Positions 29,420 through 38,328 of a stretch of 64,000 nucleotides of DNA are shown here, piece after piece. Under the pieces are notes generated by a model. It saw nothing but the letters and a program-made list of their open reading frames with translations. It was not told the DNA's origin and did no database searches. The stretch comes from Halomonas elongata (GTDB lineage Bacteria; Pseudomonadota; Gammaproteobacteria; Pseudomonadales; Halomonadaceae), in the NCBI RefSeq assembly GCF_029081005.1, contig NZ_JAJQTQ010000013.1, positions 1-64,000 on the forward strand, in the 5' to 3' direction. Position 1 is the stretch's first letter. Each line of letters starts with the position of its first letter. Both the position numbers and the translations under genes were made by a program.

Positions 29420-30613
29420 ATGAGCACAGCCAACCGCGGTGTCGTCTACAAGGGGCCAGGGCAAGTCGCCGTCGAGTCGATTCCCTACCCGGAACTTGCG
29501 CTTGGCAATCGCAAATGCCAGCACGGCGTGATTCTCAAGGTCGTGACCACCAACATCTGTGGCAGTGACCAGCACATGGTACGAGGCCGCACCACGGCCC
29601 CCGAAGGGCTGGTTCTCGGCCACGAGATCACGGGAATCGTCATTGAAGCTGGGCGCGATGTCGAGTTCATCAAGCCGGGCGACCTGGTCTCGGTACCCTT
29701 CAATATCGCCTGCGGTCGCTGCCGTAACTGCAAGGAAGGTCAGACCGGTATCTGTCTCAACGTCAATCCGGCTCGTCCCGGTGCCGCCTACGGTTACGTC
29801 GACATGGGCGGCTGGTCCGGAGGGCAGACCGACTATGTCATGGTGCCCTATGCCGACTTCAATCTGCTGAAATTCCCGGATGCCGATCAGGCGATGGAGA
29901 AGATCCGTGACCTGACCCTGTTGTCCGATATCTTCCCGACCGGCTTCCATGGTTGTGTCACCGCCGGTGTCGGCCCCGGCAGCACCGTCTACATCGCCGG
30001 CGCGGGCCCGGTCGGTCTAGCTGCGGCGGTATCCGCGCAGTTGCTGGGTGCGGCCTGCGTCATCGTTGGTGACATGATCGAGGAACGTCTGGCACAGGCC
30101 CGCAGCTTCGGCTGCGAGACCATCGACCTGACCCAGGATGGTGACATGGCCGACAAGATCGAGGTGATCCTGGGCGAGCGCGAGGTTGATGCCTTCGTCG
30201 ACTGTGTCGGTTTCGAGGCCCACGCCTGTGGCTGCAACCATGGCAAGGAGGCGCCCGCGACCGTGCTTAACTCTGCCATGTCGCTGACCCGTGCCGGCGG
30301 GCAGATCGGCATTCCGGGCCTGTATGTGACCGAGGACCCTGGGGCCGCTGACGAAGCCGCCAAGCAAGGCGCTCTGAGCATGCGCTTCGGCCAGGGCTGG
30401 GCGAAATCCCATTCCTTCCATACCGGGCAGTGTCCGGTCATGAAATATCACCGACCTCTGATGCAGGCGATTCTGTTCGACAAGGTAAAGATCGCTGATG
30501 CGGTCAATGTCCAGATGATCACTCTGGATGAGGCGCCCAAGGGGTATGCCGACTTCGATGGTGGCGCGGCGAAGAAATTCGTCCTGGATCCTCATGGCAG
30601 TGTCGCTGCCTGA
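29420..30613 (+). CDS. fdhA: Glutathione-independent formaldehyde dehydrogenase
   Basis: Oxidises formaldehyde to formate with tightly bound NAD+ and no glutathione, as in Pseudomonas putida. The 397 residues match that enzyme's length. Catalytic zinc residues lie in NICGSDQH and GHE; structural zinc cysteines in CGRCRNCKEGQTGIC; the cofactor fold at VYIAGAGPVGLAAA. It gives a second formaldehyde exit beside FrmA/FghA. GAAGGAAG precedes the start. The position between the dgc and gbc genes matches its demethylation role. A strong terminator follows. Confidence 0.97.
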   Translation: MSTANRGVVYKGPGQVAVESIPYPELALGNRKCQHGVILKVVTTNICGSDQHMVRGRTTAPEGLVLGHEITGIVIEAGRDVEFIKPGDLVSVPFNIACGRCRNCKEGQTGICLNVNPARPGAAYGYVDMGGWSGGQTDYVMVPYADFNLLKFPDADQAMEKIRDLTLLSDIFPTGFHGCVTAGVGPGSTVYIAGAGPVGLAAAVSAQLLGAACVIVGDMIEERLAQARSFGCETIDLTQDGDMADKIEVILGEREVDAFVDCVGFEAHACGCNHGKEAPATVLNSAMSLTRAGGQIGIPGLYVTEDPGAADEAAKQGALSMRFGQGWAKSHSFHTGQCPVMKYHRPLMQAILFDKVKIADAVNVQMITLDEAPKGYADFDGGAAKKFVLDPHGSVAA

Positions 30614-30636
30614 AGTCGACCAGGTGGTGGCTCGAC

Positions 30637-30670
30637 GAGGTCCACCCGGTTTTCCGGGTGGACCTCTTTT
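30637..30670 (+). terminator. Intrinsic terminator after fdhA
   Basis: GAGGTCCACCCGG (30637-30649) and CCGGGTGGACCTC (30654-30666) form a perfect 13-bp stem with loop TTTT, followed by TTTT. Confidence 0.95.
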
Positions 30671-30790
30671 GGCATTGCCTGTCCCTCGGGACGATGCCAA
30701 TCTTCGTCAAGAGCAGGCGTCACGCGCATCGTGGCCCAGCGTTGTGCCGGAATACGTCGATGCGGCGATGGCCGAAGGGAGGATGACGCG

Positions 30791-31030
30791 ATGATGATCG
30801 TTGAGCTGATCGATGGGGACGACTTTCGCGACCGGCTGGTCGCGCTGGGGATTCGCATCCCCGAGCATGCCTGTCCCGAGACCTGTGCCCGGATGGCACT
30901 GCTCAAGCATATGGAAGTGGGGGTGCCGGGGCTTCAGGAGCTGGTACGCGAGATGATGGACAAGTCGGATGTGCTGTTGCCCTCGGTGAGGGCGGCCATC
31001 GAGCGTTTTCTGTTGCCCGGGTTGCGCTGA
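30791..31030 (+). CDS. Small hypothetical protein between fdhA and gbcA
   Basis: I do not recognise this 79-residue soluble protein (starts MMIVELIDGDDFRDRLVALG). It contains two cysteines in HACPETCARM, an acidic helical character and a C-terminal amphipathic helix (VRAAIERFLLPGLR). A GGGAGGA ribosome site about 8 bp upstream of 30791 supports translation. It is convergent with gbcA, and a terminator separates them. The location in the betaine island suggests, but does not show, a related role. Confidence 0.7.
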   Translation: MMIVELIDGDDFRDRLVALGIRIPEHACPETCARMALLKHMEVGVPGLQELVREMMDKSDVLLPSVRAAIERFLLPGLR

Positions 31031-31041
31031 TTCCGTACGGG

Positions 31042-31065
31042 GCCGGCCCTGCAAGTCGGGCCGGC
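31042..31065. terminator. Terminator hairpin between the small gene and gbcA
   Basis: GCCGGCCC (31042-31049) and GGGCCGGC (31058-31065) form a perfect 8-bp stem with an 8-nt loop, placed between convergent genes. Confidence 0.7.
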
Positions 31066-31083
31066 GTTCTCGTCCGGCCGCGT

Positions 31084-32367
31084 TCAGCCCTGGGCCAGGG
31101 TCAGGTGGGATGCCTGGCCGAGGTTTTCCAGCATGCGTTCGCTGTACCAGTCGACGAAGTCGATCACGCCGAATTCGAAGGTCTCCGAGTAGGGGCCCGG
31201 CTCATAGGCGCGAGAGTTGATGCCGCGCTGGTTCTCTTCGGCGAGCCGACGATCCTGATCATTGGTGGCGTCCCAGACGCGACGCATCTGGTCGGGATCG
31301 TAATCGACACCCTCGACGGCATCCTTGTGCACCAGCCACTTGGTGGTGACGACCGTTTTCTGCGGCCCCAGCGGCAGGACACGGAAGACCACGGCATGAT
31401 CGCCCATGAAATGATTCCAGGAATTGGGCAGGTGGAGGAGACGCAGAACGCCGAGATCGGGACTCGGCAGGCGTCCCATCAGCTTCCGGCAGGCCTGCTG
31501 GCCATCCATGGTCATGGAAACGGTGCCATTCAGCAACGGGGTGCGAGTCAGGCGGTTGCGTCGGCCGATCCGCTTGAGCTGCCAGGGTACGCCCATGGCC
31601 TGCCACTCACCCTGCTTGCGTGCTACCAGTGCCTTGTAGGCTGGCGTAGCGCGAGGGTCTTCGCTGTCATCGAATTCCTGTAGCGAGTTGAGCAATTCCG
31701 GGTGTGCGCCATTGCAGTGATAGCATTCGCGATTGTTCTCGATCACCAGCTTCCAGTTGGCCTGCTCGACGATGCTGGACTCCGCGGCCACCTTGACGTT
31801 GTCCATGTCGTAGAGGTCCAGGTAATGCTCGAGGGTCTCCAGCAGTTCATCGATGGTCGGCGGTTGCTCCGCCAGGTTGACGAAGATGTAGCCGCCGGCG
31901 GTCCTGACATTAATGGGTTTCAGGCCGTAGGCGGAGAGATCGAAGTCCGTCCCCATGTCGGTGCCGGCGAACAGCAGCCGTCCGTCGAGTTCATAGGTCC
32001 ACTGGTGATAGGGACAGACCAGCTTGGCGACCTTGCCCTTGTCCTGCAGGCATAGCCGTGATCCACGATGCCGGCAGACGTTATGGAACGCATGTACCTG
32101 GCCGTTGTTGCCGCGCACGATGACCACCGGGTTGTCGCCGACTTCCAGGGTGATGAAGTTGCCCTTGGCGGGAATTTCGCAGGTCAAGCCGGCGAACAGC
32201 CATTCTTTCTCGAAGATTTCCTGAATATCCAGCTGGAACAGTCGTTCGTCGTTATAGAACGGTTGCGGCAACGAGAAGTGACGACGACGTTGGGCCAGCA
32301 TGTCGGCCGTGGCGTCGCGGGCGGGAGCCAGGGGATCATCCAGACGAGCGAAGGACAGGGAATCCAT
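31084..32367 (-). CDS. gbcA: Glycine betaine monooxygenase, Rieske oxygenase subunit GbcA
   Basis: Demethylates glycine betaine to dimethylglycine and formaldehyde with O2 and electrons from GbcB. The 427-residue Rieske oxygenase has the [2Fe-2S] ligands C98, H100, C118 and H121 (CRHRG and CPYHQW) and the mononuclear iron histidines H217 and H222 in ENNRECYHCNGAHPELL. A GAGGAAG site precedes the start. It is divergent from gbcB across 334 bp, a shared regulatory region for GbdR. First catabolic step of the pathway. Confidence 0.97.
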   Translation of the reverse strand: MDSLSFARLDDPLAPARDATADMLAQRRRHFSLPQPFYNDERLFQLDIQEIFEKEWLFAGLTCEIPAKGNFITLEVGDNPVVIVRGNNGQVHAFHNVCRHRGSRLCLQDKGKVAKLVCPYHQWTYELDGRLLFAGTDMGTDFDLSAYGLKPINVRTAGGYIFVNLAEQPPTIDELLETLEHYLDLYDMDNVKVAAESSIVEQANWKLVIENNRECYHCNGAHPELLNSLQEFDDSEDPRATPAYKALVARKQGEWQAMGVPWQLKRIGRRNRLTRTPLLNGTVSMTMDGQQACRKLMGRLPSPDLGVLRLLHLPNSWNHFMGDHAVVFRVLPLGPQKTVVTTKWLVHKDAVEGVDYDPDQMRRVWDATNDQDRRLAEENQRGINSRAYEPGPYSETFEFGVIDFVDWYSERMLENLGQASHLTLAQG

Positions 32368-32701
32368 GGAAGCACTTCCTCATTGCAGGACCACTCGCGT
32401 GGCCTCGGGATTGTGGGTTGGGAGGAGCCGGTCAGGGTCAAGTGGGCCGCGCCAGGGTATGGGTCGTGGCGCATTGGCAGCGAGTTTGGAACACTGCCGT
32501 TGGCGAGGGATGTCCATCGACGACGCCGGACGATGCAGTTACGACGCCGGGTATCAGAAAAATTGACGTCTCTGGATGCCACGGATATGCCCGTGTCGCT
32601 GACAGGCAAGTCGACGGGGGCGGGGCTGCGCAGAATTCGCTCAACGGCAGGCGGGAACCGCGGTCGGACACCTCCATGCTGCAGCATTAGGCGACGCGAC
32701 G
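32368..32701. promoter_or_regulatory. gbcA-gbcB divergent control region
   Basis: This 334-bp gap must hold both gbc promoters and probably GbdR sites. Visible short dyads are TGTC-GCT-GACA (around 32595-32605) and CACGG-N6-CCGTG just before it. I cannot identify the promoters or a GbdR consensus by eye. Confidence 0.4.
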
Positions 32702-33808
32702 ATGACCATGAACTTTCTCAACCCCGTCACCACCCAGACCTGGACCAATGGCCGCCATCTGGTGCGTTGCGTCAAGGTGATCCAGGAAACTTGGGATACC
32801 CGCACCTTCTGTTTCATGGCCGAACAGCCGGTCATGTTCTTCTTCAAGCCCGGGCAGTTCGTCACTCTGGAACTGGAGATCAATGGCGAGCCGATCATGC
32901 GCTCCTATACCATTTCCAGTTCGCCGTCGGTCCCCTACAGCTTCTCGATCACCGTCAAGCGCATGCCGGGTGGCGTGGTCTCCAACTGGCTGCACGACAA
33001 CCTGAGCATCAACGATGAACTGGCGGTACATGGTCCGGTGGGCAACTTCAACATCATCGACTACCCGACCGACAAGGTGTTGATGCTTTCCGGCGGCGTC
33101 GGCATCACGCCGCTGATGTCCATGGTGCGCTGGTTGTTCGATACCAACGCCGTTGTCGATATGCAGTTCGTGCACAGTGCGCGGACGCCGCGGGACCTGA
33201 TCTTCCATCGTGAGCTGGAACACATCTTCTCCCGGATCCCCGAATTCAAGTTGCATATTGTCTGCGAGCGGGGCGACGAGCTGGGCGAGGCCTGGTCGGG
33301 GTTCCGCGGTTATCTGAATCAGGCGATGCTCGAGCTGATGGCGCCGGACTTCATGGACCGGGAGATCTTCTGCTGTGGTCCCACCCCCTACATGAATGCC
33401 GTCAAGCAGTTGCTGAAGGCCAACGGCTTCGACATGGCGCACTACCATGAGGAGTCCTTCGGTGCCACGCCGATGGATGTCCAGGAAGAAGTCATCGAGA
33501 ATGTCGAGCAGGCAGAGGCCGAAGCGGAAGAAGTCGATGCTGCCGACCTGGTCACCGTCGAGTTCAGCAGCACCGGCAAGAGCGTGAAGATCCTGCCCAG
33601 CGAGACCGTGCATGCCGCCGCTTCCAAGCTTGGCCTGCATATCCCCAAGGCATGCGGCATGGGGATATGCGGCACATGTCGAGTGGGCTTGTCCGGTGGC
33701 CAGGTCGAGATGGAGCACAACGGCGGCATCACCGACGAGGACATCGAAGAGGGCTACATTCTCTCCTGCTGCAGCAAGCCTCTGGGTAATGTGGTGGTAG
33801 ACTTCTAG
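32702..33808 (+). CDS. gbcB: Glycine betaine monooxygenase reductase subunit GbcB
   Basis: Passes electrons from NAD(P)H to GbcA. The 368 residues hold an FAD-binding domain (MRSYTISSSP, about residues 66-75), an NAD(P)-binding domain (LMLSGGVGITPLMSMVRW, about 128-145) and a C-terminal plant-type [2Fe-2S] domain with CGMGICGTC and a last Cys in YILSCCSKP. An acidic linker (EAEAEEVDAAD) joins reductase and ferredoxin parts. It is divergent from gbcA, so the two subunits are probably co-activated. Confidence 0.96.
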   Translation: MTMNFLNPVTTQTWTNGRHLVRCVKVIQETWDTRTFCFMAEQPVMFFFKPGQFVTLELEINGEPIMRSYTISSSPSVPYSFSITVKRMPGGVVSNWLHDNLSINDELAVHGPVGNFNIIDYPTDKVLMLSGGVGITPLMSMVRWLFDTNAVVDMQFVHSARTPRDLIFHRELEHIFSRIPEFKLHIVCERGDELGEAWSGFRGYLNQAMLELMAPDFMDREIFCCGPTPYMNAVKQLLKANGFDMAHYHEESFGATPMDVQEEVIENVEQAEAEAEEVDAADLVTVEFSSTGKSVKILPSETVHAAASKLGLHIPKACGMGICGTCRVGLSGGQVEMEHNGGITDEDIEEGYILSCCSKPLGNVVVDF

Positions 33809-33943
33809 GCTATAGACGAATCGTGCCTGCGTTCGTCGATTTTTCGTACTAGAGCGGCCCTGGCCCCTGGCCAAGGGGATTGCGCCACCGCCCAGCGACC
33901 GGGACACTGCCAGGTGCCCGGTCGTATTGTTCAAGAGGCCGTC

Positions 33944-34984
33944 ATGACCGATTCCTCCGCGCCGCCGCTCTCGGTCGGCTTCGTGCTGTTGCGCCGTTTC
34001 ACCATGCTGCCCTTCGCGGCCTTCGTCGATTGCCTGCGACTGGCCGCGGACGAAGGCGATCGCAGTCGGCAGTTGCGCTGTCACTGGGTATTCATGACCA
34101 GTGCCGGTCAGGATGCCATCTCCAGCTGCGGGGCGGCGATCACGCCCTGCACGGCCTTTCGCGAACCGACCGAGTTCGACTATATCGTGACCATCGGGGG
34201 CGTGCAGGACGAGCATGACGATGTGGACGAGACGGCGATTGCCTATCTGCGTCGGGCGGCTCGGGCGGGCGTGCCGCTCATCGGGGTCTGCACCGGCGTC
34301 TTCGCATTGATCAAGGCGGGGGTGATGGGAGGTCGACGCTGCTGTGTCAGCTGGTATCACCATGGCGACCTGACGCGACGCTTCCCCGATATCGAGCCGG
34401 TGGCGGATCGCCTGTTCGTCGATGACGGCGATCGATTGACGTGTGCCGGCGGTACCGCCGCCGCCGATCTGGGGGCCTATCTGGTGGAGCGTCACCTGGG
34501 CAAGGCCTGGGCCATGAAGAGCCTGCATATCATGCTCATCGATGAGGCGCGTCGCGGTGATCACCCCCAGCCCCAGCCGGTGGTCTTCGACAAGGTCGAG
34601 GACAGGGTGGTGCGACGTGCCATCGGCATCATCGAGCAGCATCTCGGCGAAGCGATCACGGTGGATGAGCTGGCCCAGCGGGTGGGCACCTCGCGACGCA
34701 ACATCGAGCGCAAGTTCCGTGATGAGCTCGGGGTCGGGCCGCAGAAGTTCGCGCGTGACCTGCGGCTACGCTACGGCCTCTGGCTGCTGCACTATACCGC
34801 CAAGAGCGTTACCGAGATCGGCGAACGCTGCGGCTTTTCCGACACGGCCCACTTTTCCCGCCACTTCCGTGATGCCTTCGGCGCGCCCCCTTCCATGGTG
34901 CGCAAGACGGCCTCGGGGCGCGAAGCGACCCGGGTCGATCCTTTCTTCCTGCATATCGAATCGCGTCCTGTCCGGGAGCCGTGA
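33944..34984 (+). CDS. GlxA/AraC-family regulator with GATase1-like sensor domain
   Basis: The 346-residue protein has an N-terminal DJ-1/GATase1-like domain (about residues 8-190, with nucleophile-elbow-like GVCTGVFAL) and a C-terminal AraC helix-turn-helix pair (about 225-320). It is a paralogue of GbdR with the same architecture but clearly distinct sequence. Its place between gbcB and glyA-soxBDAG makes a sarcosine- or related-metabolite-responsive regulator (like SouR or CdhR of Pseudomonas) likely. The start at 33944 is chosen at MTDSSAPP, after AAGAGG. Effector and targets are inferred. Confidence 0.88.
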   Translation: MTDSSAPPLSVGFVLLRRFTMLPFAAFVDCLRLAADEGDRSRQLRCHWVFMTSAGQDAISSCGAAITPCTAFREPTEFDYIVTIGGVQDEHDDVDETAIAYLRRAARAGVPLIGVCTGVFALIKAGVMGGRRCCVSWYHHGDLTRRFPDIEPVADRLFVDDGDRLTCAGGTAAADLGAYLVERHLGKAWAMKSLHIMLIDEARRGDHPQPQPVVFDKVEDRVVRRAIGIIEQHLGEAITVDELAQRVGTSRRNIERKFRDELGVGPQKFARDLRLRYGLWLLHYTAKSVTEIGERCGFSDTAHFSRHFRDAFGAPPSMVRKTASGREATRVDPFFLHIESRPVREP

Positions 34985-35281
34985 CGTCGCTGCATCGGAG
35001 CCGGCTGGCGAAGTACCGCGAGTCGTCGCGCTCTGGTGGAGATGTTCAAATATTTAGCGAAAGAAAAGTGAACATTAACAGCATGTTGCGTGGATGGTCG
35101 CGAATATGGCGCTAAAGTTGTCGCATATATTCAATCGCTCGTCACCAGGGTTGGCTATTAATGACGGCAAGGAATCCGGACCCCATATCGACGGTCTCGT
35201 ACAGCGATGACGGTGTCGTTTCCAGAATACTGTGTGGTCCACTTTTTCTTAACGTTGTGAAGCCAACCTACAGGTGATGCC
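34985..35281. promoter_or_regulatory. AT-rich leader of the glyA-sox operon
   Basis: This 297-bp gap is noticeably AT-rich compared with the rest of the window, especially 35035-35140 and 35240-35265. AGAATACTGT (35224-35233) matches the -10-like element of the rpsU/tsaD region. No good -35, riboswitch (including glycine tandem aptamer) or terminator is recognisable. Confidence 0.4.
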
Positions 35282-36583
35282 ATGAACGACAACAACCTGA
35301 CCCAGACCGATCCGCAGATCGCTGCCGCCATCGCCGACGAAGTGGCGCGACAGGAAGCGCATATCGAGCTCATCGCCTCGGAGAACTACGCCAGCCCGCA
35401 GGTCATGGCGGCGCAGGGAACCCATCTGACCAACAAGTATGCCGAGGGGTATCCCGGCAAGCGTTACTATGGCGGCTGCGAGCACGTCGATGTGGTCGAG
35501 CGACTGGCCATCGAACGGGCCTGTGCGCTGTTCGGCGCCGACTATGCCAACGTCCAGCCGCATTCGGGGGCCCAGGCCAACGCCGCGGCCTTCATGGCCC
35601 TGGTCTCGCCGGGCGACACCGTGCTGGGCATGAGCCTGGCCCATGGCGGTCACCTGACTCACGGTGCCGCACCGAATTTTTCCGGCAAGCATTACCATGC
35701 CGTCCAGTATGGCTTGAATCCGGAAACCGGCGAGATCGACTACGAGGAAGTCGAGCGCCTGGCCAACGAGCACCAGCCCAAGCTGATCATCGCTGGCTTC
35801 TCGGCCTATTCCCGGGTGATCAACTGGCGCCGCTTCCGCGATATCGCCGATGCGGTCGGTGCCTGGCTGCTGGTCGACATGGCGCACGTCGCCGGCCTGG
35901 TGGCCGCCGGTCATTATCCGAGCCCGTTGCCCCATGCCCATGTGGTGACCACCACGACGCACAAGACCCTGCGTGGTCCCCGTGGCGGCTTGATCCTTTC
36001 CGCCAGCGGCGACGAGGCGCTCTACAAGAAGCTCAATGGTGCGGTTTTCCCCGGTCAGCAGGGCGGTCCGCTGATGCATGTCATCGCCGCCAAGGCGGTG
36101 GCCTTCCGCGAAGCCATGAGCCAGGACTTCGTGCGTTACCAGGCGCGGGTCATCGACAATGCCCGCGCCATGGCCGAGGTCTTCGTCGAGCGCGGCTGCG
36201 ACGTGGTGTCCGGTGGTACCGACGATCACCTCTTCCTGGTGTCGCTGATCAAGCTCGGCGTGACCGGCAAGGACGCGGATGCCGCCCTGGGCCGTGCCCA
36301 CATCACCGTCAACAAGAACGCGGTCCCCAATGACCCCCAGAGCCCCTTCGTGACCTCTGGCCTGCGTATCGGCACCCCGGCGGTGACCACGCGCGGCTTC
36401 GATCAAGAGGATTGCGTGGCGCTGGCCGGCTGGATCTGCGACATCCTCGATGTGCTGGCCAAGGAAGAGGACACCGCCGAGATCGAAGCCGAGGTGCGAG
36501 GCAAGGTCGCCGAGCTGTGCGCTCGTCATCCGGTCTATGGCACTCCCCGGGAAAGCCAAGCCGACGCCGCCTCCATCGCGTGA
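35282..36583 (+). CDS. glyA: Serine hydroxymethyltransferase, sox-operon copy
   Basis: Interconverts serine/THF and glycine/methylene-THF with PLP. The 433-residue enzyme carries the PLP lysine K228 in [14 protein letters not shown]. Its position directly before soxBDAG, as in P. aeruginosa glyA1, indicates a catabolic role: glycine and methylene-THF made by sarcosine oxidase become serine. A housekeeping glyA elsewhere in the genome is likely but not in this window. Confidence 0.97.
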   Translation: MNDNNLTQTDPQIAAAIADEVARQEAHIELIASENYASPQVMAAQGTHLTNKYAEGYPGKRYYGGCEHVDVVERLAIERACALFGADYANVQPHSGAQANAAAFMALVSPGDTVLGMSLAHGGHLTHGAAPNFSGKHYHAVQYGLNPETGEIDYEEVERLANEHQPKLIIAGFSAYSRVINWRRFRDIADAVGAWLLVDMAHVAGLVAAGHYPSPLPHAHVVTTTTHKTLRGPRGGLILSASGDEALYKKLNGAVFPGQQGGPLMHVIAAKAVAFREAMSQDFVRYQARVIDNARAMAEVFVERGCDVVSGGTDDHLFLVSLIKLGVTGKDADAALGRAHITVNKNAVPNDPQSPFVTSGLRIGTPAVTTRGFDQEDCVALAGWICDILDVLAKEEDTAEIEAEVRGKVAELCARHPVYGTPRESQADAASIA

Positions 36584-36588
36584 CGCCC

Positions 36589-36610
36589 TTCCCGCCCGAG
36601 AGGGCGGGAA
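36589..36610 (+). terminator. Hairpin between glyA and soxB
   Basis: TTCCCGCCC (36589-36597) and GGGCGGGAA (36602-36610) form a perfect 9-bp stem with loop GAGA and no T-run. It is more likely an mRNA-stabilising or processing element than a full terminator within the operon. Confidence 0.55.
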
Positions 36611-36628
36611 TCCAGTAGGAGAGATCCC

Positions 36629-37879
36629 ATGCAACGTTATTCAGGCTTCGGGCTGGTCAAGCACGCACTGAGCCATCACGAGAACTGGCAGCGCCAGTGG
36701 CGCAACCCCACCCCCAAGAAGGCGTACGATGTGATCATCGTCGGCGGGGGCGGTCATGGTCTGGGCACGGCCTACTACCTGGCCAAGGAATTCGGCATCC
36801 GCAATGTGGCGGTGATCGAGAAGGGCTGGCTGGGTGGCGGCAACACGGCGCGCAACACCACCATCGTGCGTTCCAACTATCTGTGGGACGAGGCCGCCGC
36901 GCTTTATGAGCATTCCATGAAGCGCTGGGAAGGGCTGTCCCAGGACCTCAACTACAACGTCATGTTCTCCCAGCGCGGCGTGCTCAACCTCGGGCATACC
37001 CTGCAGGACATGCGTGATATCCAGCGCCGGGTCAACGCCAATCGCCTGAACGGCATCGATGGCGAGGTGCTCGACGCCAAGGGTGTGCAGGAGCTGGTGC
37101 CGATCATGGATTGCTCCAAGAACGCCCGGTATCCGGTGATGGGGGCCTCCTGGCAGCCCCGCGCCGGGGTGGCGCGCCACGATGCCGTGGCCTGGGGCTA
37201 TGCCCGAGGCGCCGATGCGCTCGGCGTGGACATCCTGCAGCAGACCGAGGTCACCGGCTTCAAGATTCGCGATGGCCAGGTCTACGGCGTGCACACCAAT
37301 CGCGGCGACATCGAGGCCAAGACCGTCGGTTGCGTGGCCGCCGGCAACTCCGGGGTACTGGCGAAGATGGCCGGACTCAAGTTGCCACTGGAATCGCATC
37401 CGTTGCAGGCGCTGGTCTCCGAGCCGCTCAAGCCGGTCCTCGACACCGTGGTGATGTCCAACCATGTGCATGGCTATATCAGCCAGTCGGACAAGGGCGA
37501 CCTGGTCATCGGTGCCGGCATCGACGGCTATACCGGCTATGGCCAGCGCGGTAGTTATCCGACCGTTGAGCATACCCTGCAGGCTATCGTCGAGATGTTC
37601 CCGATCTTCTCCCGGGTACGCATGAATCGGCAGTGGGGCGGCATCGTCGACACTTGCCCGGATGCCTGCCCGCTCATTTCCAAGACCAAGGTGAAAGGGC
37701 TCTACTTCAACTGCGGCTGGGGAACGGGTGGCTTCAAGGCCACACCGGGCTCGGCCCATGTGTTCGCCGCCAGTCTTGCCAAGGGGGAGATGCACCCGCT
37801 CGCCGCACCGTTCTCCATCGATCGCTTCAATACCGGGGCCTTGATCGATGAGCACGGCGCCGCCGGCGTGGCCCACTAG
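36629..37879 (+). CDS. soxB: Heterotetrameric sarcosine oxidase beta subunit
   Basis: Flavin subunit that oxidises sarcosine to glycine, passing the one-carbon unit to THF and electrons to O2. The 416 residues have an FAD Rossmann motif [21 protein letters not shown] (about residues 34-54) and the DAAO-type fold, ending with [20 protein letters not shown] FAD contacts. An AGGAGAG site precedes the start. First of four sox genes, following glyA. Confidence 0.97.
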   Translation: MQRYSGFGLVKHALSHHENWQRQWRNPTPKKAYDVIIVGGGGHGLGTAYYLAKEFGIRNVAVIEKGWLGGGNTARNTTIVRSNYLWDEAAALYEHSMKRWEGLSQDLNYNVMFSQRGVLNLGHTLQDMRDIQRRVNANRLNGIDGEVLDAKGVQELVPIMDCSKNARYPVMGASWQPRAGVARHDAVAWGYARGADALGVDILQQTEVTGFKIRDGQVYGVHTNRGDIEAKTVGCVAAGNSGVLAKMAGLKLPLESHPLQALVSEPLKPVLDTVVMSNHVHGYISQSDKGDLVIGAGIDGYTGYGQRGSYPTVEHTLQAIVEMFPIFSRVRMNRQWGGIVDTCPDACPLISKTKVKGLYFNCGWGTGGFKATPGSAHVFAASLAKGEMHPLAAPFSIDRFNTGALIDEHGAAGVAH

Positions 37880-37968
37880 GCGCTGTCCGGGCCAGACGAC
37901 TGTCGTTCAGCGCCAGTGAGCGCAGAACAATTCTTTGCTTTCATCCAGAGCGATGGAGGAAACGAAAT

Positions 37969-38328
37969 ATGTTTTATATCTATTGCCCGTATTGCGGCGA
38001 GCACCGGGAAGAAGAAGAGTTCCACCCCAAGGGGGAGGCGCACATCGTGCGTCCGGAAGATCCGGAAACCTGCAGCGACGAGGAGTGGGGCGATTACCTG
38101 TTCTTCCGCAACAATCCGCGCGGTATCCATCATGAAATGTGGGTCCACGCCGTGGGTTGCCGCAAGTTCTTCAACATCACCCGCAACACGGCGACCTACG
38201 CGATCCTCGAGACTTATCGCATGGGCGAGGCGCCGTCCATCACGGCCGAGTCCCGTGATGACCGGGCGTCTCTCGATGCCCCGGCCGAGACCGAAACTGC
38301 CGAGAATCAGGAAGGAGTCCGAGCATGA
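37969..38328 (+). CDS. soxD: Heterotetrameric sarcosine oxidase delta subunit
   Basis: Small zinc-binding subunit, 119 residues. The start MFYIYCPYCGEHREEEEFH contains CPYC and His zinc ligands; GVHHEMWVHAVGCRKFF-like sequence supplies the last Cys. The C-terminal tail is acidic and probably disordered. A GGAGGAAAC site lies upstream. It overlaps soxA by 4 bp (ATGA). Confidence 0.95.
   Translation: MFYIYCPYCGEHREEEEFHPKGEAHIVRPEDPETCSDEEWGDYLFFRNNPRGIHHEMWVHAVGCRKFFNITRNTATYAILETYRMGEAPSITAESRDDRASLDAPAETETAENQEGVRA

Noticed and set aside
34985..35281. Glycine riboswitch upstream of glyA-sox
   Set aside because: Neither the tandem aptamer cores nor an expression platform is visible; the leader is AT-rich only.
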